Notes under the pieces: model-generated | The model's database searches: none | What the model was told of the DNA's origin: nothing | The model's input: only the letters and a program-made list of their open reading frames with translations | NCBI GenBank assembly: GCA_034436375.1 | Contig: DAOTVS010000015.1 | Span: forward strand, 1-42,940 | Direction of reading: 5' to 3' | DNA from: DAOTVS01 sp034436375 | Lineage (GTDB): Bacteria > Chloroflexota > Anaerolineae > SpSt-313 | DNA length: 42,940 bases | Program-made: the position numbers and the translations under genes | Shown here: one piece after another, positions 1 to 7,067 of the stretch | Position numbering within the stretch: the stretch's first letter is position 1 | Layout of the letters: the number at the start of each line of letters is the position of its first letter

Positions 1-207
1 CCTTACCCATGCAGCAAGCCCTCGCTTCCTTTCTGGTGTTGGTACATTCAGAACACGGAGCGAGGCTTGCTGTTTCTCTATCTTCAATTGTTAAATCCGG
101 GATATATCATGACCCGCCCAATCCCCCGAATGGCTCCACTCCGGTGGCGTGCGAAGCGCGATGCCCGGATGGGATCCGCGCCCCGATGGGTAAGTACGGC
201 TGTAGTG
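1..207. other. Left-edge non-coding stretch with an inverted repeat
   Basis: No convincing gene is seen. Positions 12-26 and 59-72 form an inverted repeat (CAGCAAGCCCTCGCT against AGCGAGGCTTGCTG, one bulged base) around a loop of about 32 bases. It is followed by a T-rich run on the plus strand, so it may be the weak terminator of a gene lying to the left of the window. Open frames here cross the acetyltransferase on the wrong strand and look like shadows. Confidence 0.3.
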
Positions 208-984
208 CTAGCCCCCTGCGTAGATCTCTACGCGATAGCAGGTCTCGAACCCAAGGCGACGATAGAGCGCCCCGGCCCCCGGCGGGGCCTGCAAGCCCGC
301 CAGGCGATAGCCCAAGGCTGCGGCATCAAAGATCGCCCGCAACAGAAGCGCCGTAGCCACGCCGTGCCCCCGGTACGCAGGCGCCGTGCCGAGGCCACAC
401 AGCCCGGCCACCCCTTCCTTAAGCACCATCGTCAGCACACCTGCCGGGATGCCTTGCAGACAGGCCAGGTAGACGTACAGAGCCGGATCATAACGTCCTG
501 CCATCATCACGTTGTGCAGATAAGCGGCGGCGCTGGGAGGCAGATGAAAGGCAGCCGCATGGACTTGGGCAGCACGGGTCAGGGCAGAGGGGTCGCGCAC
601 GGCCTCAATCTGTACATCACGATTGGGATGCACAGAGGCGTTAAGGCGCTCCAGAGCCATGGCATCCTGACTGCCCCAATGACGCAGCCCATGCCGTTCC
701 AGGTGTAATGCCAGGTCCGCCGGCTGCACTGAAGGATGCAGATAGACCAGGAAAGGCACCTGCCTTTCCGCAAAGTAGCTCACCAGGGCTGCAATATGGC
801 CATTGACAGTCCGGGGCCCAAAACGTGGCCGTGCGACAAAGTTGAGGAGAGGGTAAGGCACGCCGCTGCAGACCCGGATCATTTCCGGGTTGACCAGCAG
901 TTCAGCCTGATCGTCGTGCGCCAACTCTTGCAGTGTGGCCAGGTGATTCCGTTCGAGCGCAGTCGCCATCTGCTCGGCTTTCAT
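208..984 (-). CDS. GNAT-family N-acetyltransferase
   Basis: A protein of 258 residues. The C-terminal half (about 125-258) is a GNAT acetyltransferase domain: the acetyl-CoA pyrophosphate loop is visible as GLGTAPAYRGHGVATALL near 198-214 (R205, G206, G208), followed by the usual ALYRRLGFE segment near 239-247. The N-terminal half resembles the extension seen in two-lobed GNAT proteins, and the substrate cannot be read from sequence. The start is uncertain. A strong AGGAGG (complement of 996-1001) lies 11 bases before the ATG at 984 and 5 bases before an in-frame GTG at 990, so the protein could be two residues longer. A good promoter lies just upstream. It is transcribed alone, divergently from the PDZ gene. 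Confidence 0.8.
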   Translation of the reverse strand: MKAEQMATALERNHLATLQELAHDDQAELLVNPEMIRVCSGVPYPLLNFVARPRFGPRTVNGHIAALVSYFAERQVPFLVYLHPSVQPADLALHLERHGLRHWGSQDAMALERLNASVHPNRDVQIEAVRDPSALTRAAQVHAAAFHLPPSAAAYLHNVMMAGRYDPALYVYLACLQGIPAGVLTMVLKEGVAGLCGLGTAPAYRGHGVATALLLRAIFDAAALGYRLAGLQAPPGAGALYRRLGFETCYRVEIYAGG

Positions 985-1025
985 CCCCACGGCGCCCTCC
1001 TGTGTAATGTGCACGGTACTCTTAC

Positions 1026-1054
1026 ATTATCCCGCCCACTCCCGGCGCTGTCAA
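1026..1054 (-). promoter_or_regulatory. Sigma-70-type promoter for the GNAT gene
   Basis: On the minus strand TTGACA (complement of 1049-1054) and GATAAT (complement of 1026-1031) are separated by 17 bases, which predicts a short leader of about 30 bases before the acetyltransferase start. Matches are 6/6 and 5/6 to consensus. Read by eye only. Confidence 0.65.
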
Positions 1055-1064
1055 TACCTCATTA

Positions 1065-1269
1065 GCCCGGGTGCATCCAAGATACGCCAGCGAGTTTCCG
1101 GCCAACCGGCGGCCATCAGAGGCGTTCGGCCCCGGCAGCCGGGCTCTGCGCTTCACGCTACCCCGGTATGGGGCCTGCCCCCCTTTCCCAGGTTGTGGCC
1201 GCGCGCCAACGTGGCGGCATAGTCGGCCGCAACCGGGCGGCGAATACGGCCCCTGGATGCACCCTGGGC
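1065..1269. repeat. Segment bounded by 15-16 base inverted repeats (MITE-like)
   Basis: GCCCGGGTGCATCCA at 1065-1079 is repeated in inverted form as TGGATGCACCCTGGGC at 1254-1269, differing by one inserted base. The 174 bases between hold no gene that I can support. The segment sits between the divergent acetyltransferase and PDZ promoters. It could be a small non-autonomous mobile element or an extended regulatory stem-loop; no target-site duplication is obvious. Confidence 0.3.
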
Positions 1270-1308
1270 GCCCCATATGCTTGCAGCATTAACCCAGGCT
1301 TAACACGA

Positions 1309-1337
1309 TTAACAACCAGAACACACAACTGTAGTAT
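1309..1337 (+). promoter_or_regulatory. Candidate promoter for the PDZ gene
   Basis: TTAACA at 1309-1314 and TAGTAT at 1332-1337 are spaced by 17 bases. A second possibility is TTGACA at 1355-1360 with CATAAC at 1378-1383, also 17 bases apart. Transcripts from the first would carry the hairpin region 1388-1434 in full; those from the second would begin within it. Confidence 0.45.
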
Positions 1338-1387
1338 GATCGCCCCAAGCCCAGTTGACAAACAGGGGCAAATGAAACATAACTATG

Positions 1388-1434
1388 GGCGCCGGCCATG
1401 TAGTCGCGGTCGGCGCCTCAGAGGCGTCTTTTCT
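1388..1434 (+). promoter_or_regulatory. Possible transcription attenuator in the PDZ-gene leader
   Basis: Two mutually exclusive stems share the bases GGCGCC at 1412-1417. The first pairs 1388-1397 (GGCGCCGGCC) with 1408-1417 (GGTCGGCGCC), ten pairs with one G-U. The second pairs 1412-1418 (GGCGCCT) with 1422-1428 (AGGCGTC) around a three-base loop and is followed directly by TTTTCT, the form of an intrinsic terminator. The first stem would act as antiterminator. The AGGAGG ribosome site of the PDZ gene begins only 14 bases downstream. Confidence 0.4.
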
Positions 1435-1459
1435 GGGGTCAGAACACAGGAGGTTCCGC

Positions 1460-2020
1460 ATGTCAGAAAGCACAAGCAAGAGCAAGTTAGTCTTGGGCAT
1501 CATCGCCCTGGTGCTGGTCTGTATGATCCTGGCCACGCTGGCGGGTGCAACGGCTGGCGGCATCGCAGGCTACTTTGTGGGCCATCAAGCCGCACAGGCG
1601 GCCATACAACGCTCGGGCGCGCGCGTTTCCCCTAACCAGGTCCAGCCCCTAATCCCTCAGATGCCTAATGGCTGGGGCTTTGGCAATGGAAACGGAAATG
1701 GGCCAATCACCGGCAGCCGCGTGGCCGCGCAGGTGAGCCAGGTCACGTCGGGCTCCCCCGCGGAGAAGGCCGGCCTGCGCACGGGGGATCTGATTACTGC
1801 GGTCAATGGCCAGGCCCTCTCCCCCAATCTCGATCTGGCCGGGCTCATCAGCCAGCACAAGCCAGGAGACCAGGTCACGCTGACCGTACAACGCTCCAGC
1901 CAACAGCGTCAGGTCCACGTGACCCTGGGCGAGAACCCCGACCAGGCGGGCAAGCCCTATCTGGGCATTACCTACCGCCTGATGCTCGCCGATAGGATGC
2001 CGAATCTGCCAAGCAACTGA
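1460..2020 (+). CDS. Membrane-anchored PDZ-domain protein
   Basis: 186 residues. A short polar N-terminus is followed by one hydrophobic segment at about 10-40, then a Pro/Gly/Asn-rich linker (about 55-85, with a GNGNGNG run) and a PDZ domain at about 85-158. The PDZ core is recognisable from SGSPAEKAGLRTGDLITAVNG and the later HKPGDQVTLTVQR strand. This is the half of an HtrA/DegP-type protein that binds peptide tails, but no trypsin-like protease domain is present. It is probably an extracytoplasmic scaffold or protease adaptor. The ATG at 1460 is chosen because AGGAGG (1448-1453) stands 6 bases before it; the longer in-frame extension lacks a ribosome site and would cover the leader hairpins. 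A long hairpin follows the stop. Confidence 0.8.
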   Translation: MSESTSKSKLVLGIIALVLVCMILATLAGATAGGIAGYFVGHQAAQAAIQRSGARVSPNQVQPLIPQMPNGWGFGNGNGNGPITGSRVAAQVSQVTSGSPAEKAGLRTGDLITAVNGQALSPNLDLAGLISQHKPGDQVTLTVQRSSQQRQVHVTLGENPDQAGKPYLGITYRLMLADRMPNLPSN

Positions 2021-2096
2021 TCTGGAAATAGTGCCCGGGGCCTACCGGGTGAGCGCCGGCTGGTTCGCTCCGCCCACACCCGGCCCTATCCCAGAG

Positions 2097-2149
2097 GGTG
2101 TGGTGTCAGTGGGGCTGCCGCTGCGCGGCAGCCCCACTGACACCACACC
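2097..2149. repeat. Perfect 25-bp-arm hairpin after the PDZ gene
   Basis: Arms at 2097-2121 and 2125-2149 are perfectly complementary over 25 bases with a 3-base loop. No T-tract follows on either strand. It lies 76 bases after the PDZ stop and 155 bases before the kinase start. It may serve as a U-less terminator, an mRNA 3'-end stabiliser or RNase III substrate, or be a palindromic repeat. The rest of 2021-2304 holds nothing else that I can support. Confidence 0.7.
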
Positions 2150-2304
2150 ACATAGAGGGCCTGTTCCGGCCGCATGCGGAGCATGGCACCCGGAAGCCAA
2201 AGGGCGTTTTCATCGTGCAGAGCCATTTTCATGGCGCGTTGTGAAGCTCATCTGCGCCCGAAACCCGCCATGAGCCGTGCCCTGACAGACTTGCCGGAGG
2301 AACC

Positions 2305-3858
2305 ATGTTGAGCCTGCGCTGGAGATTGATCGTCAGTTATATTATACTGGCGGTGCTGGTCATCGCAGCGCTGGGACTTTTGCTCATCTCTATCTTGAGC
2401 CGCAACTTTGAGATCAGCGAGCGGCGGGCGCTGGAGGCCAATGCGCGCGTGGTCGCCCAGGAAGCGGCCCGGCTGTGGCAGCCTCAGCCCGATGTGGCCA
2501 TGTTGCGCCTGCTGGCCGAGAGCTATGGTACCCTTGGCCAGACCCATGTGACCATCTTCGATGCCCATTCCCACCCTCTGGTCGAGTTCAACAGCAGCTC
2601 AAACAGCTTCTGGGCGAGCGTTGAGAGCTTTGACGAGGCGTTGAGCAGCCAGCCCGAGGGGCTATCGCTGTTACGCATCCGCCGCAGCCAGCCCAGCGCC
2701 GCTTTGGAAGCCTGGATACTGCTCTCCCGCCAGGTAGAGCCGGCCAGCGGATTTTCTTTCTCTGCCCTGGCCGGGCAAGAGCCTCCCACACAGCAGGCCC
2801 CTTGGGGGCTGGTACGGGTTTTGGCCCCCGTGGAAGTAACGGTCCCGGTGCCCGGGCCGAATGGCCCTCTGGGCTACGTGCGCATCTCTGAAATCACCCC
2901 CTACCGGCAGCAGGTGCTCCTGAGCGTGCAACAGGCCTTCCTGGCGGCCAGCCTGGTGGCTGTCGCTCTGGCCGTGGCCCTGGGCCTGGCCATGGGGCAG
3001 GGCCTCGCCGCACCGCTGCGCACCCTCACGGTCGCCACTGAGCGTATGGCGCACGGCGATCTGTCGGCACGCGCCTCACTCCGGCGGCGCGATGAGCTGG
3101 GCGCCCTCGCCTCCCGCTTCAATGAGATGGCCTCGCGCCTGCAGGAGAGCTTCCAGACCCTGGCAGCCGACCGCGATCAACTGCGGCGTTTTGTAGCCGA
3201 CGTTTCCCACGAACTGCGCACACCGATTACCGCTCTGCGCACCTTCATTGAGCTCTTGCAGACCACCTCTGAGGACGATGTTGCGGCGCGGCAAGAGTTC
3301 CTGGCCGAAAGCGCGGCCCAGTTGGAGCGCCTGGATCGCCTCACCAGCAATCTGCTGGAACTGTCCAAGCTCGATGCCGGCCTCATCCCGATGGCGCTGG
3401 CAGAGGAAGAGGCCGGCGAATTGCTCCTGCGCACCCGCGGTCGCTGGCTGGCCATCGCCGAGAAACAGGGCATCTCGTTGCGTCTGGAGCTGCCCGCGCA
3501 CCCCCTGTGCGTACGCTGTGACCGGCTGCGCATCGAGCAAGTGCTCGACAACCTGGTGAGCAACGCCGTCAAGTTTGTGGGCGCCGGCGGTACCGTGACC
3601 CTCGGCGGCCGCGAGGGCGCCCAGGCCAGCGTGGAGTTCTGGGTGGCCGACAACGGCCCAGGCATCAATCCCGAGGACCTGCCACACATCTTTGAGCGCT
3701 TTTACCGCGGACATAACCCGCGGGGCGAAGGCTCAGGGCTGGGGCTGGCTATCGTCAAGGCCATCCTGGCCGCCCACGATACAGACGTGCAGGTGGAAAG
3801 CAAGCCCGGCCAGGGCAGCCGCTTCTCGTTCACTCTGGCGGCAGCCCAGGCAAGCTGA
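2305..3858 (+). CDS. HAMP-containing sensor histidine kinase (orphan)
   Basis: 517 residues. Transmembrane helix 1 lies at about 9-31, a roughly 175-residue outer sensor region follows, helix 2 at about 208-230, then a HAMP domain (about 230-285) with PLRTLTVATERMAHGDLSAR. The dimerisation/phosphoacceptor domain has the H-box VSHELRTPITALR with the phosphorylatable His302. The catalytic ATPase domain shows the N-box LDNLVSNAVKF (413-423), G1 box DNGPGI (449-454) and G2 box GEGSGLGLAI (474-483). All catalytic boxes look intact. The start has GGAGG just upstream. No response regulator lies on either side (the next gene is convergent), so the partner must be elsewhere. The outer region matches no sensor fold that I recognise. 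Confidence 0.9.
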   Translation: MLSLRWRLIVSYIILAVLVIAALGLLLISILSRNFEISERRALEANARVVAQEAARLWQPQPDVAMLRLLAESYGTLGQTHVTIFDAHSHPLVEFNSSSNSFWASVESFDEALSSQPEGLSLLRIRRSQPSAALEAWILLSRQVEPASGFSFSALAGQEPPTQQAPWGLVRVLAPVEVTVPVPGPNGPLGYVRISEITPYRQQVLLSVQQAFLAASLVAVALAVALGLAMGQGLAAPLRTLTVATERMAHGDLSARASLRRRDELGALASRFNEMASRLQESFQTLAADRDQLRRFVADVSHELRTPITALRTFIELLQTTSEDDVAARQEFLAESAAQLERLDRLTSNLLELSKLDAGLIPMALAEEEAGELLLRTRGRWLAIAEKQGISLRLELPAHPLCVRCDRLRIEQVLDNLVSNAVKFVGAGGTVTLGGREGAQASVEFWVADNGPGINPEDLPHIFERFYRGHNPRGEGSGLGLAIVKAILAAHDTDVQVESKPGQGSRFSFTLAAAQAS

Positions 3859-3923
3859 GGCGCCGTACCAGGCCAGGCGCTCTTTGCCGCTCCGGGCTTT
3901 GGCGGAATGTCATCAAAGGGCCA

Positions 3924-4976
3924 TTAGAAATCTTGTGAGCGGCTCCGCTCGCGCTGATCGCCGATCCGCGAGACAATAGCCAGAACAATCACGATCACCA
4001 CCCCCAGCACGATCAACGCCAGGAGCTTGTAGAGCCGGGAGGGGATAATCAGCGCCAGCCCGCCAAACGCCGCCGACAGGGCATAGTAGAGGAGCACAAT
4101 GTGCTCCTGGGGTATCCCCAGATCGACCAGCCGGAAGTGGAGGTGGGCCCGGTCGCCCGTCCCCGGCGAGCGCCTGTTGCGGGCACGGTACAGAATCATC
4201 CAGGCCACGTCGAGAATGGGCACAGCCAGCACCAAAAGCGCTGTCGCCGCGCGCGCGCCGCCGATGATGGAGAGGGCGCCAACCGCATAGCCCAAGAAAT
4301 AGGCGCCGCCCCCGAGGAAAATCCGGGCTGGATGCAGGTTGTGCGGCAGAAAGCCCAGGAGCGCCCCCAACAGGGCCAGGGGCAGCAGGGCCACGGAATC
4401 CTGCCCGGTGCGCACCATATGCACAAAGAATACCAACACGGCAATGGCGCAGACGCCGGCAGCCAACCCGTCGAGCCCATCCAGCAGGTTGACAGTGTTG
4501 GTCATACCAGCCAGCCAGAGGAGCGTCAAGAGGATCGTAACCGGCATGGAGAAAACCTGCGGCTGGTTAGTCAGAGGGTTGTTGACTCGCTCGATGAACA
4601 CCCAGTAGCGGCAGGCGATGAGCGCCGCGACCAGGATAAAGCCGAGGATAGGCAGTGGCTTGAGCTGCAGGCGGTCATCGAGCAGACCGCCGATAAAAAC
4701 GACCGTACAGCCAAACAAAAGGCCCGTCAGGCGATAGGCATCGGCCGCCGAACGCGGATAGGGAAGGGTCAGCAGCACGGCGACCATAAAGCCGCCAAAG
4801 ACGGCGATACCTCCCAGGCGCGGGATAGCGCCCTGGTGTCGGCGCCGGCCTCCCGGCTTGTCCACCAGGCCCAGGCGCCGGCTCAGCGCACCTGCAACGG
4901 GCGTCAGGCCCCACGAAACGGCAAAGCCAACCGCAAAAACGCCTACGAACACAGCCCAGGTCGGCAGCGACAACAT
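3924..4976 (-). CDS. WecA/TagO/MraY-like polyprenyl-phosphate phosphosugar transferase
   Basis: 350 residues with about ten hydrophobic segments. The family transfers a sugar-1-phosphate (often GlcNAc-1-P) from UDP-sugar to undecaprenyl phosphate to start glycan assembly at the inner membrane. Diagnostic motifs: GGLLDD (D100, D101), TNTVNLLDGLDGLAAG (160-174) and GDRAHLHFRLVDLG (274-287). The segment NLHPARIFLGGGAYFLGY (213-230) corresponds to the usual NxxPAxxFLGDxGS, but the conserved Asp is replaced by Gly, as checked on the DNA. This may alter or weaken catalysis. The ATG at 4976 leaves 13 bases after upp; an earlier in-frame start at 5021 would overlap upp by 32 bases. It is probably co-transcribed with upp. 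Confidence 0.85.
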   Translation of the reverse strand: MLSLPTWAVFVGVFAVGFAVSWGLTPVAGALSRRLGLVDKPGGRRRHQGAIPRLGGIAVFGGFMVAVLLTLPYPRSAADAYRLTGLLFGCTVVFIGGLLDDRLQLKPLPILGFILVAALIACRYWVFIERVNNPLTNQPQVFSMPVTILLTLLWLAGMTNTVNLLDGLDGLAAGVCAIAVLVFFVHMVRTGQDSVALLPLALLGALLGFLPHNLHPARIFLGGGAYFLGYAVGALSIIGGARAATALLVLAVPILDVAWMILYRARNRRSPGTGDRAHLHFRLVDLGIPQEHIVLLYYALSAAFGGLALIIPSRLYKLLALIVLGVVIVIVLAIVSRIGDQRERSRSQDF

Positions 4977-4989
4977 AGGCCCCTTCTCA

Positions 4990-5643
4990 TCAACCTGTGC
5001 CGAACTGCCGGTCGCCTGCATCGCCCAGGCCAGGCACGATATAACCCTTTGGCGGATCGTCGGGCGATTGGGGCTCCGGGGTCAGGCATTCATCGATGGC
5101 CCCAATGTGGATGTCCACGTCGGGGTGGTGTTCTTCCAGTTTCTGCACACCTTCCGGTGAGCCAATGATGCCCAAGAACTTGATCCGCTTGGCGCCCCAA
5201 CGTTTGAGAATATCGGCCGCGGCCACAGCCGAGCCACCGGTCGCCAACATAGGGTCTAGAATCAGGCAAATCTGCACCGTCGGGCTCACCGGCAACTTGT
5301 TATAATACGCCACGGGCTGCAGAGTGCGATGATCACGGTAGAGGCCAATATGCCAGACCTCAGCCGTCGGCATCATCTCCCAGATGCCCTCCACCATGCC
5401 CAGGCCAGCCCTCAAAATGGGGATCAGGCCAATCTTCTCATTCAGCACCATGCTGTGCGCGCAGCCGAGCGGCGTGCTGACATCTTTGGGCTGCAACGCC
5501 AGGTCAGCCGTCGCTTCATAAGCGAGCAAGATCGAAATCTCACGCACCAGTTCACGGAACTTTTTCGGCTCTGTATTGGCATCACGGAGCAACGCCAGCT
5601 TGTGCTGGATGAGCGGATGCTTCGAGACATAGACGCGGCCCAT
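4990..5643 (-). CDS. upp: Uracil phosphoribosyltransferase
   Basis: 217 residues, the normal length. The enzyme converts uracil and PRPP to UMP in pyrimidine salvage. The PRPP-binding loop is CLILDPMLATGGSA (126-139, D130), the flexible region carries PILRAGLGM (75-83), and the C-terminal uracil-binding segment is GLGDAGDRQFGT (205-216). The ATG at 5643 has AAGGAG 6 bases upstream; a TTG six codons earlier is not needed. The phosphosugar transferase gene follows after 13 bases, suggesting an operon. A second salvage phosphoribosyltransferase, apt, lies 0.6 kb upstream on the same strand with a DksA-like gene between. Confidence 0.95.
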   Translation of the reverse strand: MGRVYVSKHPLIQHKLALLRDANTEPKKFRELVREISILLAYEATADLALQPKDVSTPLGCAHSMVLNEKIGLIPILRAGLGMVEGIWEMMPTAEVWHIGLYRDHRTLQPVAYYNKLPVSPTVQICLILDPMLATGGSAVAAADILKRWGAKRIKFLGIIGSPEGVQKLEEHHPDVDIHIGAIDECLTPEPQSPDDPPKGYIVPGLGDAGDRQFGTG

Positions 5644-5675
5644 GGGAGACTCCTTTTCCAAACGAACTGGGCCCG

Positions 5676-5704
5676 ATGATAGAGCAAAGTGCGATCGTTA
5701 GCAA
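5676..5704 (-). promoter_or_regulatory. Candidate promoter for upp
   Basis: On the minus strand TTGCTA (complement of 5699-5704) and TATCAT (complement of 5676-5681) are 17 bases apart, about 30 bases before the upp start. The -10 matches 5/6 and the -35 matches 4/6. Confidence 0.45.
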
Positions 5705-5799
5705 ATCACGCGCTGCGGTCTGCACCGCCGAAACCGCAGAGGGCGCTGTACCCACCTGGCATTCTCCGCGGTCTCGGCCGTGCACACTCCAGTTAGCGC

Positions 5800-6171
5800 C
5801 TATTCCTCGAAGGTAGGCCGGCGACGACGAGTCTGCCGCTCAGCTTCGCTCTGACAGCGTATACAGAGGCTGGTATGGGGCATGATCTCCAGGCGAGCCG
5901 GGTCGATCGGCTGACCACAGCGCTCGCAAATGCCGTACCGCCCAATGGCGGTGCTGCGAAGAGCATGCTCGATTGAGGCAAGCTTATCCTCAAGAGTCTT
6001 GATCAGTGCCAGAGTCTTCTCGCGCTCGTAGATATCCGCAGCTGTATCGGGGGCATCATCATCCTCGCCGGAACTGCGTTCCAGCTCTGTTTCCAGGTAT
6101 GAACGAAGCCGGGCGATCTCTTCCTCCGTGCGACGGCGTTCCTTCTCAAGTCTATCCTGCTCGTTGGCCAT
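5800..6171 (-). CDS. DksA/TraR-type C4 zinc-finger protein
   Basis: 123 residues. A charged coiled-coil N-terminal part (about 1-75, rich in Glu, Arg and Leu) is followed by a four-cysteine zinc finger C82-x2-C85 ... C103-x2-C106 with the typical GRYGICERCGQPID and CIRCQ signatures. DksA/TraR proteins bind the secondary channel of RNA polymerase; shorter Gram-positive-type members (YteA-like) are less well understood, and this one could be either. The start at ATG 6171 is favoured by GGAG 9 bases upstream; an earlier GTG five codons before lacks a site. It sits between apt and upp on the same strand, each separated by more than 100 bases. Confidence 0.85.
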   Translation of the reverse strand: MANEQDRLEKERRRTEEEIARLRSYLETELERSSGEDDDAPDTAADIYEREKTLALIKTLEDKLASIEHALRSTAIGRYGICERCGQPIDPARLEIMPHTSLCIRCQSEAERQTRRRRPTFEE

Positions 6172-6288
6172 TTCGTCTTTCTCCACCGAAAGGGTTCATC
6201 GCTCACTGATGGGGTCCCATAGAGGCTCACGCAGGCAAGTTCCAGGCCCGACGGGCCAGAGACATTATCAACCACGAATGGACATGAG

Positions 6289-6801
6289 CTAAAAGTCGAT
6301 CACCGAATAGACATCGTATTCGGTGAGATTATGGGCTCCCTGCAAAGCACTGAGGCTGACCAAGAAAGCGATTCCCACCACCTGCCCTCCTAGCTGCTCG
6401 ATCAGCTGCACGGCCGCCTTGGCCGAGCCACCGGTAGCCAGAAGGTCATCAACCAGCAACACTCTCTGCCCCGGCTGGATCGCATCGCGATGGATCTCCA
6501 GCCGATTGGTACCGTATTCGAGCGAGTACTCTATGCCGATTGTCTCTGCCGGCAACTTGCCGGGTTTGCGGATCGGCACGAACCCAACGCCGAGCCTGTA
6601 CGCAACGGGAGCCGCGAGGATAAAGCCCCGCGACTCGATGGCTGCCACGACATCGATCCCCTTGTTGAGATAGGGGGCGGTCAGGGCATCGATCGCCTCG
6701 TGGAAAGCGCAAGCATCCTTCAGCAAGGTAGTGAGGTCTTTGAACAGGATGCCTTTCACCGGAAAGTCCTGCACATCGCGGATCAGGGGCGCCAGGTCCA
6801 T
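6289..6801 (-). CDS. apt: Adenine phosphoribosyltransferase
   Basis: 170 residues, the usual length. It converts adenine and PRPP to AMP in purine salvage. The PRPP motif VLLVDDLLATGGSAKAA (114-130) is intact, and family segments IRDVQDFPVKGILFKDLTTLL (N-terminus) and AAIESRGFILAAPVAYRLG (53-71) are present. The ATG at 6801 has GGAG 8 bases upstream; codons further upstream are not supported by a ribosome site. It has its own promoter, divergent from the solute-binding lipoprotein gene. Confidence 0.95.
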   Translation of the reverse strand: MDLAPLIRDVQDFPVKGILFKDLTTLLKDACAFHEAIDALTAPYLNKGIDVVAAIESRGFILAAPVAYRLGVGFVPIRKPGKLPAETIGIEYSLEYGTNRLEIHRDAIQPGQRVLLVDDLLATGGSAKAAVQLIEQLGGQVVGIAFLVSLSALQGAHNLTEYDVYSVIDF

Positions 6802-6919
6802 GGGTAGAGCTCCTTTCTGGTGTTGCTGGACGATAACTGACGCGATATGCCCCGCAGAGGCAGACACCGCCTGCCTGCAACAGTGACCGGGGTTCGCCTA
6901 GGGTCGCGGGATTCTATCA

Positions 6920-6949
6920 AATATGGGTCCAAAACGCAAGCCGTGTCAA
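6920..6949 (-). promoter_or_regulatory. Candidate promoter for apt
   Basis: On the minus strand TTGACA (complement of 6944-6949) and CATATT (complement of 6920-6925) lie 18 bases apart. It is back to back with the extended -10 promoter of the lipoprotein gene at 6985-6993. Confidence 0.45.
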
Positions 6950-6984
6950 GAAGCTGAGAAACAACTATAGTTCCGTCGAAACTG

Positions 6985-6993
6985 TGCTATAAT
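6985..6993 (+). promoter_or_regulatory. Extended -10 promoter for the solute-binding lipoprotein gene
   Basis: TGCTATAAT is a full extended -10 element with no good -35 at the right distance. The same TGTGCTATAAT string recurs before the glycyl-radical activase gene near 35274-35284. Confidence 0.5.
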
Positions 6994-7067
6994 ATAGCCC
7001 AGCGCGCAGTGCAGTGACTTGTGCCCTGCACAGGAATCAAGCTGAGCGCCAAGGAGAGCGTTGCCGT

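Noticed and set aside
67..708. Plus-strand 213-codon frame over the acetyltransferase
   Set aside because: The minus strand has a clear GNAT motif, ribosome site and promoter; the plus-strand product has none.
1007..1361. Several 60-90-codon frames in the gap before the PDZ gene
   Set aside because: They overlap each other on both strands, lack ribosome sites and lie in the inverted-repeat segment and promoter region.
2097..2149. Standard intrinsic terminator
   Set aside because: The hairpin is perfect but no T-run follows on either strand, so it is listed as a hairpin repeat rather than a terminator.
4101..5168. Plus-strand 355-codon frame over the phosphosugar transferase
   Set aside because: It is antisense to conserved membrane-enzyme motifs and its translation is Gln/Arg/Gly-rich without any fold signal.
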